A DNA stretch of 32,130 bases from Eubacteriales bacterium (GCA_030526295.1 JAUNDA010000020.1:1-32130); one strand, 5' to 3'; positions 1 to 8,314 are shown, counted from the stretch's first letter. Notes: generated by a model from the sequence alone, not told the origin. Numbers and translations: made by a program.

Positions 1-57
1 AGGATTGCAGATTTAAAGGCAGAGCTTGCAAAGTCTGGCATACCGGTACGCATTTAA
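1..57 (+). CDS. hisF: C-terminal tail of imidazole glycerol phosphate synthase subunit HisF (partial)
   Basis: An open frame enters from the left edge and ends at TAA 55-57. It encodes 18 residues finishing in GIPVRI. HisF proteins usually end in a helix followed by a short strand of the form G-[IV]-x-V-R-x, which fits. The next gene is hisI, the usual neighbour of hisF in histidine operons. HisF makes the imidazole ring of IGP with HisH. The call rests on a very short tail and on context, so it is tentative. Confidence 0.45.
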   Translation, partial: RIADLKAELAKSGIPVRI

Positions 58-174
58 GGGATTTAACATCACGAATGCAAAGGACGATAGCTGTTATTTT
101 CGGGATGGATGGAAGCCACAAATCCCACTAAGCATTTGACTGCCGATATTACAGAAAACTGGTGATAAAGTAGA

Positions 175-513
175 ATGAAAATCGATTTTGATATTGAAAA
201 AGTAAAATTTGACGCAAATGGTCTTGTTCCCTGCATCGTTCAGGACGTAGATACGGGGCGTGTGCTTACACTTGCATATATGAACCGTGAATCACTCACG
301 ATTACACTTGAAAAGGGGCTTACATGCTTCTATTCGCGTTCGAGAAAGGAGCTGTGGTTAAAGGGTGCAACCTCTGGTAATTACCAGCATGTCGTGACTC
401 TTCAGTCAGACTGCGACAATGACGCGATTCTTGCACGTGTAAAAAAGGATGGTCCGGCATGCCACATGGGTACGGATTCCTGCTTTGACAGCGGTATGGA
501 GACGAGCTTTTAA
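175..513 (+). CDS. hisI: Phosphoribosyl-AMP cyclohydrolase
   Basis: 112 aa, the length of a stand-alone HisI without the HisE pyrophosphohydrolase domain. It hydrolyses phosphoribosyl-AMP to ProFAR (third step of histidine synthesis) in the cytoplasm. Visible family marks are the YSRSRKELWLKG stretch (residues 53-64), the metal-binding SDCDNDA (D79, D81, D83; C80) and the C-terminal PACHMGTDSCF with C96, H97 and C103. A 117-nt gap without a clear gene separates it from the HisF tail. The ribosome binding site is weak (GGTGAT about 10 nt upstream). HisE must be encoded elsewhere. The Nudix gene starts 11 nt downstream, so the two are probably co-transcribed. Confidence 0.95.
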   Translation: MKIDFDIEKVKFDANGLVPCIVQDVDTGRVLTLAYMNRESLTITLEKGLTCFYSRSRKELWLKGATSGNYQHVVTLQSDCDNDAILARVKKDGPACHMGTDSCFDSGMETSF

Positions 514-524
514 CGGAGAAGGAA

Positions 525-1043
525 ATGGCAGAATTAATAGATGTCTTTGATGAAAACAGAATACCGACAGGAGAGGTCATTGACAGAAAGGCTGAAAAGC
601 TTGGCCCTGGACGGTATATGCTATATGTGCTTGCACTTATTGAGGATGAAGACGGAAGGTTTCTTATAACACGCCGCACATTGGATAAAAAATGGGCAGC
701 AGGCGCATGGGAGATACCAGGAGGCGGACAGCAGGCAGGCGAGTCGTCATTTGAGGCAGTATGCCGTGAGGTCCTTGAGGAAACAGGCCTTGATATCTCG
801 GGAGTGGGCTTTGAGGAGCGTTTCCCCGCCTATATGTACCGTAACACTGATCCGTCTGGACGCGATAATTATTTTTGCGATATTTATCATATCCATTTAC
901 AATACAGTGACTCAGATGTTAAACTGCAGGAGAGTGAAACACTCGGGTTCACGAGGGCTGACTATAAAGGTATGGAGGCCCTTAATGCTACTGACGGCTT
1001 CCTGCACCTCGAACGTATCCACAAGACTTTATTCGGAAGCTGA
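525..1043 (+). CDS. Nudix hydrolase, probable
   Basis: 172 aa. The complete Nudix box (G-x5-E-x7-R-E-[LIV]-x-E-E-x-G-[LIV]) spans residues about 67-89, with E73, R81, E82, E85, E86 and G88 in place. The N-terminal MAELIDVFDENRIPTG stretch resembles the isopentenyl-diphosphate isomerase-like/YfcD-type branch of Nudix proteins, which open with E-x2-D-[IV]-[FV]-D-E-x-x. The substrate cannot be told from sequence: a nucleoside diphosphate derivative is likely. The start has a good ribosome binding site (GGAGAAGG, 516-523). Linkage to hisI may be only positional. It is soluble, with no signal peptide or TM segment. Confidence 0.88.
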   Translation: MAELIDVFDENRIPTGEVIDRKAEKLGPGRYMLYVLALIEDEDGRFLITRRTLDKKWAAGAWEIPGGGQQAGESSFEAVCREVLEETGLDISGVGFEERFPAYMYRNTDPSGRDNYFCDIYHIHLQYSDSDVKLQESETLGFTRADYKGMEALNATDGFLHLERIHKTLFGS

Positions 1044-1078
1044 TATTTTTTCAAAAGGTCATCCACTCGGAGATTAGA

Positions 1079-2806
1079 ATGAAAGCATCCGTCAGAAAAA
1101 ACATTGCGATAATAATCACCGCACTGGTGCTTATTTTTATTGCAAAGCTCTGCGAGTTTCTGAATACCGAGGATGTGCTTAAAACACAGACAGGCATGCT
1201 TTTTGGAATGACACGTTCAATGATTTACATTGCGCTGTTTTCCGCATGGGGTGTTTCTGTTTTTCAGAGAATAGTATCAAAGCGTATAAGGGTTCTGCTT
1301 CTTTTAGAGGCAGGCCTTTTTGTATTCTGGATGCTTTTACGAACGGTTAAATACTATTTTATCGCTGATGAATACATAAAAAGAATTCTATGGTACGGCT
1401 TTTACATCCCCATGCTTCTTGTGCCGCTTCTTAGCATTTTTATAGCCGTATTTATTGGAAGGCCTGAGGGCAAAAGGGCACCATTGTGGTTTATTCCCCT
1501 TACGGGTATAACGGTTCTTCTTATTCTACTGGTGCTCACAAATGATTTCCATATGCTTGTTTTCACATTCCCGGGCGGGGTGGTCCCGGTTGATGCCGAT
1601 TATGGCTATGGCTACGGCATAACATATTTTATTATACTGTTTTGGGAGATTATATGTTCCCTTACTTCAATTGCAATAATGCTTCATAAATGCCGAAAGC
1701 CAAACAAGATGTTCCTGTGGCTTCCGTATGTTCCAATCCTTGCGGCAATTCTGTATGGAGCCCTGTATGTGCTTGGGACAGACTGGCTGAAAATATACAT
1801 AAAGGATCTCACGGTTACGGAGTGTATCCTTTACCTTTCATTCTTTGAATGCTGCATAGGCTCAGGGTTAATCCAGTCAAATACCGATTACAGAAAGCTC
1901 TTTGAGGCAGCAGATTTCCCGATTTTAATAACAGATAACGATCTTGACCCGGTCATTTCAAATGACAGGGCGGGTGATTTTCCCATTGAGGAGGTCATTA
2001 GTGCCACTGAGTGGCCTGTCAGGATAGATGACATGGTAAGGGTCTCGGGCTCACCAATTCGTGGCGGTGTAGTTTTCTGGGAGGATGACATTTCTGAGAT
2101 TCAGTCAATGATTTCGGAGCTTCGTGACATTAACCATTCCCTTGATGAGCGCTATAACCTTATCGAGGAGGAGAATAGAACAGACAGGCAGAAGGCACAG
2201 CTTCAGGAGGCAAACCGTCTTTATGACAGGATGCAGAAGGAAACTGCGGAATGCCTTAAGAAAATGCAGGAGCTTCTGTTAGAGATAAGGAACGAAAAGG
2301 ATAAGGAAAAGGAACGCCTTCTTCTTGCGAGGCTTGCAATGTTCGGTGCATATTTCAAGCGTCGAAACAACCTTCTCTTCGTATCTGAAACCGAGGAAAA
2401 CATTAGTCTTACCGAGCTTGCATACTGCTTTAGGGAATCAATTTCCTCACTCGAGCTTTTCGGCGTTTCGGGAGGCTATCAGGTAGAGGGTGAAAGAAGC
2501 ATTTCGCTTAAGGATGTCATTCTTCTTTATGATGTCTTTCAGTCCGTAATTGCAAATACCTTTGATAATCTAAGCTCAATCGCGGTAATAGTTAGAAGCG
2601 GTATGGCTAGTGGTGAGGATAGCACGCTTAACCCTGGTGCGGCAGGTGACACGGGACACAGGGAGCCTGGCTTCATGATGGTTATCCAGCTTCATCTTTT
2701 AAACGACTGCGACTTTAATTTTGGTGACGATATTTTAGCCGAACACGAGGACGAACTCGAGTATCTCATTACATATGAGCTTCCCGGAAAGGGGGATACA
2801 TTATGA
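1079..2806 (+). CDS. Seven-TM sensor protein resembling a histidine kinase but without phospho-acceptor His (pseudokinase)
   Basis: 575 aa. Seven hydrophobic segments lie at about residues 8-26, 43-62, 71-90, 104-127, 135-155, 181-202 and 212-233. A PAS-like stretch (about 270-335) follows, then a strongly charged coiled coil (about 340-415), then a region shaped like a kinase core. The segment ARLAMFGAYFKRRNNLLF (417-434) aligns with the DHp helix of the next gene (AKMRIHNKMGN), and F422 takes the place of the acceptor His. A weak N-box-like helix lies at 486-505 (NTFDNLSS), but no clear G-box was found. It is the first gene of a three-gene operon and overlaps the true kinase by ATGA at 2803-2806. 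Inference: a membrane receptor that controls the neighbouring kinase. It could also be a much-diverged active kinase. Confidence 0.75.
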   Translation: MKASVRKNIAIIITALVLIFIAKLCEFLNTEDVLKTQTGMLFGMTRSMIYIALFSAWGVSVFQRIVSKRIRVLLLLEAGLFVFWMLLRTVKYYFIADEYIKRILWYGFYIPMLLVPLLSIFIAVFIGRPEGKRAPLWFIPLTGITVLLILLVLTNDFHMLVFTFPGGVVPVDADYGYGYGITYFIILFWEIICSLTSIAIMLHKCRKPNKMFLWLPYVPILAAILYGALYVLGTDWLKIYIKDLTVTECILYLSFFECCIGSGLIQSNTDYRKLFEAADFPILITDNDLDPVISNDRAGDFPIEEVISATEWPVRIDDMVRVSGSPIRGGVVFWEDDISEIQSMISELRDINHSLDERYNLIEEENRTDRQKAQLQEANRLYDRMQKETAECLKKMQELLLEIRNEKDKEKERLLLARLAMFGAYFKRRNNLLFVSETEENISLTELAYCFRESISSLELFGVSGGYQVEGERSISLKDVILLYDVFQSVIANTFDNLSSIAVIVRSGMASGEDSTLNPGAAGDTGHREPGFMMVIQLHLLNDCDFNFGDDILAEHEDELEYLITYELPGKGDTL

Positions 2807-4068
2807 ATATGATGACTCCCTTCGGACTTCTTGGCTCGTCTTACATGACACTCATACTCTCAATGCTTCTTATAGCGGCTGTACTGCAGCTTGTTTCTGT
2901 TTTTGTGCTGCACCGTTTTCACAGAATGGGGCTTATGCTTTGGAACATACTGCTTTTTATCGCTTTATTCCTGCTTATTCCAGTGCTTGGCCACAGCATG
3001 TTTAATAGCGACGGCTTTCTTCGTGACATGCCTGTAGCTGTGGCAATGGTCATAGGTGGTATTTACATTGTTAATGGCATGGCAACCATTTATTATGCTC
3101 TTAGTCAGACAGAAAGTCCAATAACGCCAAACTCGGTAAAGGAGGCCTTTGATACGCTTCCTACAGGCATATGCTTCTTTACTAAAAAAGGTCTTCCTGT
3201 GCTTTGCAATGAAAAAATGTACCATATTGCATATATGCTTATGGGAAGGGATTTGCAGGTATTAAGTGAAATTGAGGAGGCATGTGACAGCCCAGCCGAG
3301 GGCGTTGAAAAGATAGTGGTTAAGGGAAAGACCGGCTACCGCCTGCAGGACGCAACTGTATGGAGCTTTAGCAAAACTGTTGTAAGGACAGGTGACAGGG
3401 AGGAATATATCCAGCTTAAGGCCACCGACTTTACGGATCTCTACTCACTTCAGGAGGAACTTGAGTCAAGTAATGAAGAACTTGAGGACATGATCGGGCA
3501 GGTAAAAAGGATTTCGGAAAACATGTCTGAAATCGTAAGGCAGCAGGAAATCCTCACGGCAAAAATGCGTATTCACAACAAGATGGGTAACTGTCTTCTT
3601 TCAACAAAGCAGTATCTTGGACAGGGCCTTCCGACGGATAAAAAGGATGAGTTTTTAAGGCTCTGGGATGAAAGCCTCAGCTCGCTTATGGAGGAGGCAT
3701 CGGCAGGAGAAGAACCTGATGCCTGTAGTGAGGTAATAAGGATTGCAAAAAGCATTGGCATAAGTGTAATAACTGAGGGAGAGCTGCCACATGACAATGA
3801 AAAGGCATACCTCCTTGTGGTGGCACTTCGTGAATGTGTCACAAATGCGCTAAGACATGCAGCGGCCACTGAGCTTTACATGAAAATAAGCGAGGATGAT
3901 TCGTTTATTAATGCCGAGTTTTCAAATAACGGTGAGGCACCCGATAAGGAAATCGTACCTGGAGGCGGACTCTCGTCACTTAAGGAGAGAATCGAGAAGG
4001 CTGGTGGGGAGATGCTTATATCGAGTACACCTGGATTTGTGCTTACAGTAAGGCTGCCGGTTAGATAA
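2803..4068 (+). CDS. Membrane sensor histidine kinase
   Basis: 421 aa. Three TM segments lie at about residues 14-37, 44-63 and 78-99, followed by a PAS-like region (110-210), a Glu-rich coiled coil (214-250), a DHp helix with candidate phospho-acceptor H258 in the context KMRIHNKMGN, and a HATPase domain. The HATPase N-box is ALRECVTNALRHAA (341-354; E344 and N348). A G-box-like GGGLSSLKERI (387-397) follows. The D-x-G-x-G G1 motif is poorly formed (NNGEAPDKEIVPGGG). The start overlaps the previous stop (ATGA), which implies translational coupling, and the ribosome binding site AAAGGGGG lies inside the upstream gene. With the response regulator 12 nt downstream it forms a two-component system with an extra pseudokinase subunit. 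Its signal is unknown. Confidence 0.85.
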   Translation: MNMMTPFGLLGSSYMTLILSMLLIAAVLQLVSVFVLHRFHRMGLMLWNILLFIALFLLIPVLGHSMFNSDGFLRDMPVAVAMVIGGIYIVNGMATIYYALSQTESPITPNSVKEAFDTLPTGICFFTKKGLPVLCNEKMYHIAYMLMGRDLQVLSEIEEACDSPAEGVEKIVVKGKTGYRLQDATVWSFSKTVVRTGDREEYIQLKATDFTDLYSLQEELESSNEELEDMIGQVKRISENMSEIVRQQEILTAKMRIHNKMGNCLLSTKQYLGQGLPTDKKDEFLRLWDESLSSLMEEASAGEEPDACSEVIRIAKSIGISVITEGELPHDNEKAYLLVVALRECVTNALRHAAATELYMKISEDDSFINAEFSNNGEAPDKEIVPGGGLSSLKERIEKAGGEMLISSTPGFVLTVRLPVR

Positions 4069-4080
4069 AGGAGAGAAATA

Positions 4081-4713
4081 ATGACACGCGTCCTGATAGT
4101 TGACGATGAAAGAAACATACAAAAGGCATTCCGCTCAGACATAATGTCCGCGTCGGACAGGTATGAGCTTGTTGACTGTATCGTAAATGCAGCGGATGCA
4201 CTGCTTGTATGCGGTGCAAAAAACATTGACCTCGTGCTCATGGATATCAATACCGCAAACAACGAGAGCGGGCTTGTGGCAGCAGAAAACATCAAAAAGA
4301 GGTATCCTGGAATTAAGATAATCATGACAACCTCCTATACAGATCCTGAGGCTCTTAAGGAGGCGCAGCGTATCGGAGTTGAGAGCTTCTGGTTTAAGGA
4401 TTACAGTAACATAGAGCTTGTCGAGGTAATGGACAGAACCGTAAACGCAGATGGCTATATGCCGGAGGAGGCACCCGATGTAAAGCTTGGGGAAACAACA
4501 ATCCACAGGCTTACGGATACCGAAAAGGAGGTGCTTCACAATCTCGTTGAGTGTGTAAGCATCAAAAGAATTGCAGAAAAGATGTTTATAGAGGAGACAA
4601 CGGTAAAGACACATCTAAAAAGTATATATAACAAGGTAGGCTGCAACAATAAAACGGAGCTTCTGCTTCTAGCCATGCAGTCAAAGCTTGTGCTACCACC
4701 AAAAAGACAGTGA
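4081..4713 (+). CDS. NarL/FixJ-family response regulator
   Basis: 210 aa. The N-terminal receiver domain (1-125) has the acidic pair D8/D9, phospho-acceptor D55 (LVLMDIN), T84 and K106. The C-terminal LuxR-type HTH is at about 144-200 (LTDTEKEVL, then RIAEKMFIEETTVKTHLKSIYNKV). Phosphorylation by the kinase next door should drive dimerisation and promoter binding. It has a strong ribosome binding site (AAAGGAGAG, 4069-4077) and is the last gene of the signalling operon, which ends at a terminator 6 nt past the stop. The TDTEKEVL helix and the full HTH argue for a working DNA-binding protein. Targets are unknown; no clear operator was noticed near 1079. Confidence 0.92.
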   Translation: MTRVLIVDDERNIQKAFRSDIMSASDRYELVDCIVNAADALLVCGAKNIDLVLMDINTANNESGLVAAENIKKRYPGIKIIMTTSYTDPEALKEAQRIGVESFWFKDYSNIELVEVMDRTVNADGYMPEEAPDVKLGETTIHRLTDTEKEVLHNLVECVSIKRIAEKMFIEETTVKTHLKSIYNKVGCNNKTELLLLAMQSKLVLPPKRQ

Positions 4714-4718
4714 ACAAC

Positions 4719-4745
4719 CGCCGGTTCTATCAGGGCCGGCGTTTT
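4719..4745 (+). terminator. Rho-independent terminator of the signalling operon
   Basis: A 10-bp stem (4719-4728 with 4732-4741, including two G-U pairs) and a 3-nt loop are followed directly by TTTT. It begins 6 nt after the response-regulator stop codon. Confidence 0.85.
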
Positions 4746-4824
4746 AAATTGGGCATAAATATCCTACTTACGTATGAGGAATCCCGTATCCGTTTCATTT
4801 AGAATACAAGTGGAAGTATTTTGG

Positions 4825-4850
4825 ACTCTTACATACACAAAATGTAGAGT
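4825..4850 (+). other. Small leader hairpin upstream of the DUF4428 gene
   Basis: Arms ACTCT-t-ACAT (4825-4834) and ATGTAGAGT (4842-4850) form a 9-bp hairpin with one bulge and a 7-nt loop. It ends 22 nt before the start codon at 4873. There is no T-run after it, so it is not a terminator. It may protect the mRNA 5' end or be a regulator site. No convincing -35/-10 pair was seen in 4746-4824. Confidence 0.3.
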
Positions 4851-4872
4851 GAAGGAATGAAAGGAGCGAAAA

Positions 4873-5709
4873 ATGGGATTATTCAGTAAGGAGGCATGTA
4901 CCTTCTGCGGTACCGAGGTGGGAATGCTCAAGCGTTCGAAGCTTGCCACAAAGGAATTTATCTGTAACGACTGTCGTAATAAGACAAATTACTTTGCGAG
5001 AATGGACTATACCACAAGGGCTGCGGCGCAGACCATGATGGAAACGATGGCAGGTGAGGAGGAGGCATTCGAGGCTTCCTTTAAGGAGGCAGAAAACGGC
5101 TTTGACGCAGCTGAGGTTATTTTCCACACATGGGACCTTGGCAGAAAGCGCATCCATTACCGTGCAAACAAGACAAACGGCGGCTTTCAGATAAAGCTCG
5201 ATGAGTATAGCCATTATGACTGTGTGCCTGTGCTTTATTTTGACTGCGTGATTCCCTACAGGTTTGTGGCAGATGACGAGTCATTTACCGAGTCAAGAAG
5301 AAATGAAATCATGAACCAGAATGCAGACTATGCCGAGGTTGAGATTTCAAAGGATGACGAGGGCAAGGTAAACCACTGTCTTCTCACAATTCCCTATAAT
5401 GACAACTGCATCCGTGAAATAAAGCTTGAATCCGATGTTTCCGATGAGGGCGACGTAGAGGCATTTAAGGATTTTGCAAACCAGTTTAATGCAGACAGAA
5501 GGGTATGGCTTGCAAGGGGAGCAAGGCTTATTGACAGGAAGAACCGCATGCAGATAAGAAACCTTGCCGATACAGCAACAGAAGCCTTAAAGGCAGCGGC
5601 TACAGGCGGAGACATTGAGGAAGCTATAAAAAAGGGCGTTGAAACAGCTAACGATATCGAAGAGGGCAGGGTTAAGCAGGGCTTCTTCGGTAAGCTCTTT
5701 AAAAAATAA
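4873..5709 (+). CDS. DUF4428-type zinc-ribbon protein of unknown function
   Basis: 278 aa, soluble. A short N-terminal zinc ribbon is formed by C9-x2-C12 and C31-x2-C34 in the pattern typical of DUF4428 (CxxCG-[TK]-E-[VI]-G near the start, then ICxDC). The remaining about 240 residues contain alternating beta strands (residues about 95-170) and a C-terminal Ala-rich helix with the lysine-rich end KLFKK. The start has a strong ribosome binding site (GAAAGGAG, 4859-4866). The lipoprotein gene starts 19 nt downstream, so the two form a likely operon. No catalytic motif is evident. Proteins with this ribbon are common in Clostridia, but I know of no established role. Confidence 0.75.
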   Translation: MGLFSKEACTFCGTEVGMLKRSKLATKEFICNDCRNKTNYFARMDYTTRAAAQTMMETMAGEEEAFEASFKEAENGFDAAEVIFHTWDLGRKRIHYRANKTNGGFQIKLDEYSHYDCVPVLYFDCVIPYRFVADDESFTESRRNEIMNQNADYAEVEISKDDEGKVNHCLLTIPYNDNCIREIKLESDVSDEGDVEAFKDFANQFNADRRVWLARGARLIDRKNRMQIRNLADTATEALKAAATGGDIEEAIKKGVETANDIEEGRVKQGFFGKLFKK

Positions 5710-5728
5710 TCCCATGGAGGAATGTGAT

Positions 5729-7150
5729 ATGAAAAAACTGTTTACAGCAGTACTGGCGCTTTGCCTTGTACTTGCACTTGCAGCCTGCGGTAAAGGCGAT
5801 ACCGCAGCTAATAATGAAACAAAGGCAGCAGAGACAACTGCTGCAGCTGAGACAAAGTCAGGAACCGGTTCAGGTGCAGCAGAAGCCACCGCGGCTGCAG
5901 CCGCTGTGGCCACAGCCGGAGATGAGGGCAGCTACATTGTCATGTGGTATGCAGGTAATAACGAGGATGGTGACGCAGAGGCTACCTTCTACTGCCCTGA
6001 GGGAGCAACCATCGACGAGAGCGACATTAAGGAGTTCCTTGCAGACGGCTTTGTATTTGATTTCAGGGTAACCGACAATGCGAGGGAATACATGGCCATT
6101 GCCGAAAATATCAGAAGCCGTGAGTATAGCCCAAACGAGCTTAAAAAGTATGACATTACACCGCAGCTTTATTTCTATGGTGAGCTTGATGAGATTAACG
6201 CTTCCCAGGTTTCAAACGCCACACAGGAGGTCATTGATCTTGGCTTCCAGTGGGAGGGCCACGAGATGAAGCTCATAAAGACACACTGGACAGCCGATGG
6301 CAAGGAAAAGTATGACTACTTCGTAGGCGTTGAGTATGAGCTTATGTATGCAGGCACAAAGGACGGAAAGCTTGGCTATTACCACGCACCGGGTCTTCTT
6401 GGCTTCCATGTCCTTTCATTAAATCCGATGTATGATGAGCTTCCAAATGACCATTATGCATGGATAGCAGGACAGCTTTTCGGTGTAAAGAGCGGCAGAA
6501 TGTGGATTGTCGATGACGAGCCTCAGAAGGAAACAACTGCGGCAGTCGTAGAGGTTAAGGCAGGTGAGCTTATCGGTGTATGGGAGGAGCGTGACAGCGA
6601 CTGGCATAATACATATACATTTAATGAGGACGGAACAGGCATCTTAAAGAGCGGACCAGAGTATCCATTTACCTATATGGTAGAGGGCGACACGCTTTAC
6701 CTCGCTTTTGATTATGAGGAGAAGTACCAGATAACTGCCGAGAAGGACCTTCTTATCCTTTTGGACAAGTTCGGTAATAACATTTACCTCGACAGAAAGC
6801 AGGACAAAGAGACAGAAACTGAAGCGGAAACAGAAGAAACTGAGGCTATGACTGAGTCCGAAAAGAAGCATCCTCTTATGGACAAGCTCATCGGTAAATG
6901 GGTAGACAACGAGACCGAGTACCGCGAGACCTTCATCTTTAATGAGGACGGTACGGGAATGTACAGCTACCTCGATGGCGGTGAAACATACTCATGGGAG
7001 TTTGTTTACAAGCTTTCAGAGACACAGTCCTCACGTGTCGACATAGAGTATGATGACGGTGATAAGACAACAAACTATGTTGACATCGATGGTGACCTTA
7101 TGCTTTTATCAAACGACGCAGTTTATGAGATGCCGTTTGACCGTGAATAA
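5729..7150 (+). CDS. Secreted lipoprotein with Ala/Thr-rich linker and duplicated C-terminal domain
   Basis: 473 aa from the ATG at 5729, chosen because GGAGG (5716-5720) precedes it and a perfect lipoprotein signal follows: MKKLF start, hydrophobic core, lipobox LAAC with C20. An in-frame upstream extension to 5639 would bury the signal peptide. A low-complexity Ala/Thr/Glu tether (21-64) precedes a first globular region (about 65-270). Two related beta-rich repeats follow, beginning near residues 281 (LIGVWEE...FNEDGTGIL) and 387 (LIGKWVD...FNEDGTGMY). They are joined by an acidic Glu/Thr linker (about 356-382). The repeats resemble the small lipocalin-like domains (DUF5640-like) frequent in clostridial lipoproteins. 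Role unknown, presumably on the outer face of the membrane. Confidence 0.85.
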   Translation: MKKLFTAVLALCLVLALAACGKGDTAANNETKAAETTAAAETKSGTGSGAAEATAAAAAVATAGDEGSYIVMWYAGNNEDGDAEATFYCPEGATIDESDIKEFLADGFVFDFRVTDNAREYMAIAENIRSREYSPNELKKYDITPQLYFYGELDEINASQVSNATQEVIDLGFQWEGHEMKLIKTHWTADGKEKYDYFVGVEYELMYAGTKDGKLGYYHAPGLLGFHVLSLNPMYDELPNDHYAWIAGQLFGVKSGRMWIVDDEPQKETTAAVVEVKAGELIGVWEERDSDWHNTYTFNEDGTGILKSGPEYPFTYMVEGDTLYLAFDYEEKYQITAEKDLLILLDKFGNNIYLDRKQDKETETEAETEETEAMTESEKKHPLMDKLIGKWVDNETEYRETFIFNEDGTGMYSYLDGGETYSWEFVYKLSETQSSRVDIEYDDGDKTTNYVDIDGDLMLLSNDAVYEMPFDRE

Positions 7151-7163
7151 AGGTGAACTACTA

Positions 7164-7204
7164 GGCAATTGAATTGCCGAGGATTCCCGCTTGATGTCCT
7201 CAAG
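7164..7204 (-). mobile_element. Relic left end of an IS200/IS605 element
   Basis: This segment is the reverse complement of the left end of the complete element at 30293-30332. They agree except for one substitution (7194) and one inserted base (7201). It contains the palindrome GGCAATTGAATTGCC (7164-7178), which is the subterminal hairpin of the element. No transposase or right end adjoins it: the match stops at 7164, 13 nt after the lipoprotein stop codon. It is best read as a solo end left by deletion, or as a tiny non-autonomous derivative. Confidence 0.7.
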
Positions 7205-7274
7205 ATAACAATCTTTTAAGAGGACAAAAATAGTAATTAGTAAAAAAGATAAACCAAATAACAAGTCAGAGAAA

Positions 7275-7313
7275 ACCCTGTGAGGAGAAATGAATACTCC
7301 CGCAGGGCTTTTT
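7275..7313 (+). terminator. Terminator downstream of the lipoprotein gene
   Basis: CCCTGTGAGGAG (7276-7287) pairs with CTCCCGCAGGG (7298-7307 region) in an 11-bp stem with one G-U and one bulge, followed by CTTTTTC. It is separated from the lipoprotein stop by the IS relic and an extra weak hairpin (7196-7225, arms GTCCTC/GAGGAC). Confidence 0.7.
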
Positions 7314-7332
7314 CGTTCAGTTGCATTTATGT

Positions 7333-7338
7333 TATAAT
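7333..7338 (+). promoter_or_regulatory. -10 box for the CPBP protease gene
   Basis: A perfect TATAAT lies 42 nt before the start codon at 7380. The -35 region, 17 nt upstream, has no good match, so only the -10 hexamer is claimed. Confidence 0.4.
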
Positions 7339-7379
7339 AATAAAGTTAAGATACGCCGTAAGCATAGGAGGTTGACACC

Positions 7380-8243
7380 ATGAAGGAACAGACAGAATAC
7401 AGATTTACAAGGGCGGGACTACTTATTGAGGCGTCACTGATAATATTGGGAGCATACTTTGTGATAAAGTTTCTGCGTTCATATATCATCTTTCCGGGGC
7501 TTCTAAAGGTCCTTGGCAACGGAGAAGCAGCAACGGCCGTTATACCATATCTTGGTCATATTGGATTCCTGATTATTCTGCTTATAATGCTTGTGGTTTT
7601 TCCCGCCGATAAAAGGGTGTTTATGGAAATGCTTGATGCAGGAAAGGGAAAACGAATCAAAAACATTCTTATTGGTCTTCTTGTCGGATTCTTAATGAAT
7701 GCCGGTTTAATCTCGGTGGCTGTTATGCATGGTGATATGGACATGGTTTGGTCAAATGCAAACCTGGGATTTATCGTGATTGCCTTTTTCGTCGTTATGT
7801 TCCAGTCATCGGTTGAGGAGCTTTTAAACAGAAGCTGGTTTCTCGCAAGAACAAAGAACCATATTCCGATGCCGTTAGTTGTTTTTGCTTCTTCATTCGT
7901 ATTCAGCATGATACACTGGCTAAATCCCGGTATCACTGTTCTTGCCGCACTAAATGTTTTCCTTGCCGGAGTGATTTTTGCGCTTTCCATGTATTACACG
8001 GGCAATGTCATTTTTGCATGTGCATACCACACGGCATGGAATTTCACACAGAATTTCCTGTTCGGACTTCCGTGCAGCGGAACACCGTCATCACTTGCGG
8101 TAATGGCTCCGACATTTACAAAGGACAGTTTTTTCTATGATCCAGCCTTTGGAATAGAGGGTACGGTATTTACAATGATAATGCAGGTGGTCGTAATCAT
8201 TATCCTGGGCGTGCTCATAAAAAAGAGAGGCAGGGCAATCTGA
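7380..8243 (+). CDS. CPBP-family intramembrane metalloprotease
   Basis: 287 aa, polytopic, with about eight hydrophobic segments. The three Abi/CAAX-protease motifs are present: E146-E147-x3-R151 (EELLNR), F175-x3-H179 (FSMIH) and H217-x3-N221 (HTAWN). These build the zinc-binding intramembrane active site of the family that includes eukaryotic Rce1 and bacterial Abi/bacteriocin-immunity proteins. Its substrate here is unknown: no prenylation system or bacteriocin gene is nearby. Start chosen by AGGAGG (7367-7372). It is monocistronic, convergent with pyk across a shared terminator. Confidence 0.92.
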   Translation: MKEQTEYRFTRAGLLIEASLIILGAYFVIKFLRSYIIFPGLLKVLGNGEAATAVIPYLGHIGFLIILLIMLVVFPADKRVFMEMLDAGKGKRIKNILIGLLVGFLMNAGLISVAVMHGDMDMVWSNANLGFIVIAFFVVMFQSSVEELLNRSWFLARTKNHIPMPLVVFASSFVFSMIHWLNPGITVLAALNVFLAGVIFALSMYYTGNVIFACAYHTAWNFTQNFLFGLPCSGTPSSLAVMAPTFTKDSFFYDPAFGIEGTVFTMIMQVVVIIILGVLIKKRGRAI

Positions 8244-8314
8244 ACGAAAACTTTATGACTATGTAATCAAAAAAAACAAAATAATAGTACAAAACCAATA
8301 ACGCAAACAAAAAA

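Noticed and set aside
5639..5728. N-terminal extension of the lipoprotein gene
   Set aside because: It overlaps the 3' end of the DUF4428 gene and would place 30 residues before an otherwise perfect lipoprotein signal; the ATG at 5729 has a GGAGG site.
7196..7225. Rho-independent terminator right after the IS relic
   Set aside because: Arms GTCCTC/GAGGAC form a hairpin but it is followed by A, not T, on the plus strand; the terminator at 7275-7313 is better.
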